This document shows, one piece after another, positions 61,522 through 64,000 of a DNA stretch of 64,000 nucleotides. The translations under genes and the position numbers were made by a program. A model generated the notes under the pieces. That model did not search any database, was not told the origin of the DNA, and was given only the letters and a program-made list of their open reading frames with translations. The DNA comes from Aliiroseovarius halocynthiae (lineage in GTDB: Bacteria > Pseudomonadota > Alphaproteobacteria > Rhodobacterales > Rhodobacteraceae). The DNA is taken from positions 62,001 through 126,000 of the forward strand of contig NZ_ML660019.1 in assembly GCF_007004645.1 (NCBI RefSeq). The letters run 5' to 3'. Each line of letters starts with the position of its first letter. The stretch's first letter is position 1.

Positions 61522-61749
61522 CTAGCTTTCAAACGCGATGTCATGATCGCGTAGAATTGCACGTGCGATGAACAAATCCTGATCGCGCACCATCAAGCGG
61601 CGCGGCAAAATGCCAAGGGATCCTTCAAGCGCGCTCATATGGACGTCCATCGCAAAGCAAGCTATATCCTCGCCTGCAAGAAGGGCAGAGACGAAAGGGA
61701 TCATGGTTGGATCCGTGGTTCTTAGAAGCTCTTTCATGCTTTTGGACAT
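61522..61749 (-). CDS. DUF2007 family protein
   Basis: A 75-residue protein: MKELLRTTDPTMIPFVSALLAGEDI and a C-terminal RRLMVRDQDLFIARAILRD, the DUF2007 pattern (putative signal-transducing). The start is ATG 61749; the open frame continues upstream only as a shadow of the polyprenyl synthase gene. It is the first gene before the methyltransferase. Confidence 0.85.
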   Translation of the reverse strand: MSKSMKELLRTTDPTMIPFVSALLAGEDIACFAMDVHMSALEGSLGILPRRLMVRDQDLFIARAILRDHDIAFES

Positions 61750-61796
61750 AAGGGCATCCCCGCCCTGATGTCGAGCCGGTTGACGGGAAGGTGAAT

Positions 61797-62792
61797 ATGC
61801 TGATCGAAGCTGCACATAAACCGCATGAACGTTTGGGCCAGCATTTGGCCGACGATCTCGATTCGGTGAACACCCTGATTCGCGAGCGGATGGCGTCAAA
61901 ACACGCCCCCCGTATTCCTGAAGTGACCGCGCATTTGGTTGATGCCGGTGGCAAGCGTTTGCGCCCGATGCTGACCTTGGCTGCCGCGCGCTTGTGTGGC
62001 TATGACGGCCCCTATCACATCCATTTGGCTGCAACGGTCGAATTCATTCACACCGCGACCCTTCTGCATGATGACGTGGTGGATGAAAGCGCCCAACGAC
62101 GTGGCCGCCCGACGGCGAACCTTCTGTGGGACAACAAGTCCAGCGTGCTGGTGGGTGACTACCTCTTCTCGCGGTCATTCCAGCTGATGACCGATACCGG
62201 ATCGATTGATGTATTGCGCATCCTGTCCAATGCCTCGGCTACGATTGCTGAAGGCGAAGTTCTGCAGCTGACCGCCGCGCAGGATTTGTCGACGGATGAA
62301 GAGGTCTATCGCCAAGTTGTTCGGGGCAAGACGGCTGCGTTGTTCTCAGCCGCGACCGAAGTTGGTGGTGTCATCGCAGGTGCACCTGATGAACAGGTAA
62401 GGGCGCTGTTCGACTACGGCGACGCGCTGGGGATCTCGTTCCAGATCGTGGATGATCTGCTGGATTACTGGGGCGGCGATGCCACAGGTAAGAACATCGG
62501 TGACGACTTCCGCGAACGCAAACTGACCCTTCCGCTGATCAAGGCCGTGGCCAAAGCTGATGACAACGAGCGTGCCTTCTGGAAACGTACAATCGAAAAG
62601 GGCCGCCAGGAAGATGGCGATTTGGAGCACGCTTTGGTGCTGTTGACGAAACACGGTGCGCTGGAAGACACCCGGGCCGAGGCCATCGCTTGGGCAGACA
62701 AGGCAAAAGCAGCACTAACCATTCTGCCCGACGCGCCAATTCGTCATATGCTGCACGACATCGCGGATTATGTGGTCGCGCGCCTGAACTAA
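61797..62792 (+). CDS. ispB: polyprenyl diphosphate synthase (IspB type)
   Basis: A 331-residue trans-prenyltransferase extending farnesyl or geranylgeranyl diphosphate for the ubiquinone side chain (probably decaprenyl in this group). The first Asp-rich motif is DDVVD near residues 92-96 and the second is DDLLD near 223; GGKRLRPML is the substrate-binding block. ATG 61797 follows GGAAGG by five bases; GTG 61791 would overlap it. It is divergent from the DUF2007 gene and convergent with ispE; repeat copy 3 lies between. Confidence 0.93.
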   Translation: MLIEAAHKPHERLGQHLADDLDSVNTLIRERMASKHAPRIPEVTAHLVDAGGKRLRPMLTLAAARLCGYDGPYHIHLAATVEFIHTATLLHDDVVDESAQRRGRPTANLLWDNKSSVLVGDYLFSRSFQLMTDTGSIDVLRILSNASATIAEGEVLQLTAAQDLSTDEEVYRQVVRGKTAALFSAATEVGGVIAGAPDEQVRALFDYGDALGISFQIVDDLLDYWGGDATGKNIGDDFRERKLTLPLIKAVAKADDNERAFWKRTIEKGRQEDGDLEHALVLLTKHGALEDTRAEAIAWADKAKAALTILPDAPIRHMLHDIADYVVARLN

Positions 62793-62807
62793 GCGTTTTT
62801 CTTGGTT

Positions 62808-62873
62808 CAAATATCCTGGGGTGAGCCCGTAAGGGCGAGGGGCAACGCCCCTTTCAGGCTCACGAAGTGAGCC
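62808..62873 (-). repeat. dispersed multi-hairpin repeat, copy 3 (after ispE and ispB)
   Basis: On the ispE strand it reads GGCTCAC-TTC-GTGAGCC, AAGGGGCGTTGCCCCT, GCCC-TTAC-GGGC, CCCCAGGATATTT, starting ten bases past the ispE stop. All three hairpins are present. The first has compensating changes relative to copy 2 (GGCTCGC/GCGAGCC against GGCTCAC/GTGAGCC), so base pairing is conserved although sequence is not. Confidence 0.85.
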
Positions 62874-62882
62874 ACCAAAACC

Positions 62883-63713
62883 TTAAGACAGCTTGGCTGC
62901 TTCCACCCACCAATCAGGTTGGCTTTGCGTCAGAGCCGTTGCGCCCGCTTGCGCTGCGTCCTCGGTTTCGAACAAGGCAAAACAAGTGGCACCTGACCCT
63001 GACATTCGCGCCAGCCGCACGCCGGGAAGGTCGGATAGTGTCTTCAAAACTTCCTGTATCACCGGAGATCGCGCAATCGCGGGCGCTTCCAGATCATTGC
63101 GTTGAGTGGCCAACCAGTCGATGAAGGGTCCAGTCTTCATGCCCTGCGGAATGCGTTTGGGCAAAGGTTGGTTTTGTTTGTTTTCAAGCGCTTGGAAGAC
63201 CTCTGGAGTGGGCACATCCACACCGGGATTCGCCAAGACGGCATAAAGCGGCGGCAGGCCGGGGCAGGGGGCGACGTCTTCGCCAATTCCACGCATCCGG
63301 GCCGCTTGTCGCATCAGGCAGACGCGCACATCCGCCCCCAGATCGGCCACGCCTTCGGGCAGACGGGTGTCGCCCACCATGTCCGACAGCGCCAGAATAG
63401 TCGCCGCTGCGTCCGAGCTTCCGCCCCCGATCCCCGCTGCAGCAGGCAAGTGTTTCGACAGGACGATATGGACAGGTACGCCAAACAGATTCGCTGCACG
63501 GGCGACAAGATTGGTGCCATCCGTTGGTACGCCCTTGGCACGTGGGCCGATCACCTCAAGGCGGTTCTGATCCGCAGGCATTACGGTGATCCGGTCGCCT
63601 ACATCGGCGAAGACCACAAGGCTGTCCAGCAGGTGATAGCCATCACGCCGCTGCCCTGTGACATGCAGGGTCAGGTTCACCTTGGCCGGGGCGAAAACCT
63701 TTGTGATGCTCAT
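62883..63713 (-). CDS. ispE: 4-(cytidine 5'-diphospho)-2-C-methyl-D-erythritol kinase
   Basis: A 276-residue GHMP kinase of the non-mevalonate isoprenoid pathway, phosphorylating CDP-methylerythritol. The nucleotide loop is PAAAGIGGGSSDAAA (about 89-103). The N-terminal AKVNLTLHVTGQRRDGYHLLDS and late GSGATCFALF motifs fit IspE. Its start overlaps the stop of the upstream TPR gene (ATGA at 63710-63713), so the two are co-translated. Repeat copy 3 follows. Confidence 0.96.
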   Translation of the reverse strand: MSITKVFAPAKVNLTLHVTGQRRDGYHLLDSLVVFADVGDRITVMPADQNRLEVIGPRAKGVPTDGTNLVARAANLFGVPVHIVLSKHLPAAAGIGGGSSDAAATILALSDMVGDTRLPEGVADLGADVRVCLMRQAARMRGIGEDVAPCPGLPPLYAVLANPGVDVPTPEVFQALENKQNQPLPKRIPQGMKTGPFIDWLATQRNDLEAPAIARSPVIQEVLKTLSDLPGVRLARMSGSGATCFALFETEDAAQAGATALTQSQPDWWVEAAKLS

Positions 63714-64000
63714 TCTGTGGCGTTCAGGGGGGCGGCCCCTTCTTCTTCCAGCACCACGTCCAGACCGACTTCGAGCTTGCGACGAATGCGATCAGGGTCA
63801 AGCTCGGTCAGGTCTGTATCATCTGTGATGAAGCTCAGGGCGCGGCTCCATTGGAATTCGGCTTCGCGCTTGCGGCCCACGGCCCAATAGGTGTCGCCCA
63901 GATGGTCGTTCAGAATGGGTTCCACTGGCTCCAGCTCGACCGCGCGCTCCATTTGCACGACGGCTTCGTCATAGCGGCCCAAGCGGTAAAGCACCCACCC
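63710..64000 (-). CDS. TPR-repeat protein, partial
   Basis: The C-terminal 96 residues of a tetratricopeptide-repeat protein; the gene enters from the right edge. TPR consensus residues are visible in LYRLGRYDEAVVQMERAVELEPVEP and in the following HLGDTYWAVGRKREAEFQWSRALSF. The tail is acidic. Alphaproteobacterial TPR proteins upstream of ispE are usually large exported or membrane-bound scaffolds. Function unassigned; overlaps the ispE start by four bases. Confidence 0.85.
   Translation of the reverse strand, partial: GWVLYRLGRYDEAVVQMERAVELEPVEPILNDHLGDTYWAVGRKREAEFQWSRALSFITDDTDLTELDPDRIRRKLEVGLDVVLEEEGAAPLNATE

Noticed and set aside
1-64000. CRISPR array, prophage, transposase or integrase
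   Set aside because: No regularly spaced repeats, no cas, phage structural, transposase or integrase genes were found on either strand.

Overview
The window is a gene-dense, high-GC stretch of chromosome from an alphaproteobacterium, most likely a marine Rhodobacteraceae (Roseobacter-group) bacterium. Pointers are the MbfA gene with an Irr-type palindrome, the CycM/cytochrome c_y type membrane cytochrome, the DUF2794, DUF2007, DUF465 and TIGR02302 genes, the aminopeptidase-NlpC pair and the ffs / dnaX-ybaB-recR region. This placement is inference from gene families; no species can be named. No insertion sequence, prophage, CRISPR array, rRNA or tRNA gene was seen.

Layout. 0-5 kb: AEC transporter (cut by the window edge), cupin, iron exporter MbfA, an AT-rich orphan membrane protein, glutathione-dependent formaldehyde dehydrogenase, an I78 inhibitor lipoprotein, cytochrome c'. 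5-7.4 kb: a short phenylacetate operon paaI-paaK-tetR. 7.6-15.4 kb: DUF2794, aminopeptidase/NlpC operon, carbonic anhydrase, a three-gene phospholipid operon (acyltransferase, CdsA, CDP-alcohol transferase) and a DUF4139 protein. 15.4-17.7 kb: asd with a duplicated, decayed 3' end that brackets a Stf0-type sulfotransferase. 18-29.8 kb: RhlE helicase, MFS, haem genes hemE/hemC/hemF, a thiolase, MarR, an SDR lacking the catalytic lysine, RsmC-like methyltransferase, ClpS and a SPOR-tailed D,D-carboxypeptidase. 29.8-35.6 kb: yejABEF peptide importer. 35.7-40.7 kb: cytochrome c, PheA, SRPBCC, NudC, CpdB-like phosphoesterase. 40.7-45.7 kb: SRP RNA, an unexplained structured leader, rsgA, a phosphatase-like protein, dnaX-ybaB-recR. 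45.7-53.2 kb: DJ-1 protein, TIGR02302, lysA, a TetR/NAD(P)-binding pair, a 36-residue lipoprotein and argH. 53.3-64 kb: lytic transglycosylase, Tag, EAL protein, phaA, phaB, LysR, EamA exporter, DUF465, methyltransferase, DUF2007, polyprenyl synthase, ispE and a TPR protein.

Most genes are housekeeping: tetrapyrrole synthesis (hemC, hemE, hemF), lysine/threonine/arginine/phenylalanine synthesis (asd, lysA, argH, pheA), isoprenoids (ispE, polyprenyl synthase), polyhydroxybutyrate precursors (phaA, phaB), cell-wall turnover (NlpC, Dac, MltB) and replication/repair (dnaX, recR, tag).

The least explained features are (1) the interval between the SRP RNA and rsgA, with two perfect tandem hairpins, a well-initiated 15-codon ORF and two interleaved 10-bp helices that form a pseudoknot; (2) the asd 3'-end duplication around the sulfotransferase; and (3) a four-copy, multi-hairpin repeat placed just after stop codons in a constant orientation relative to the upstream gene.
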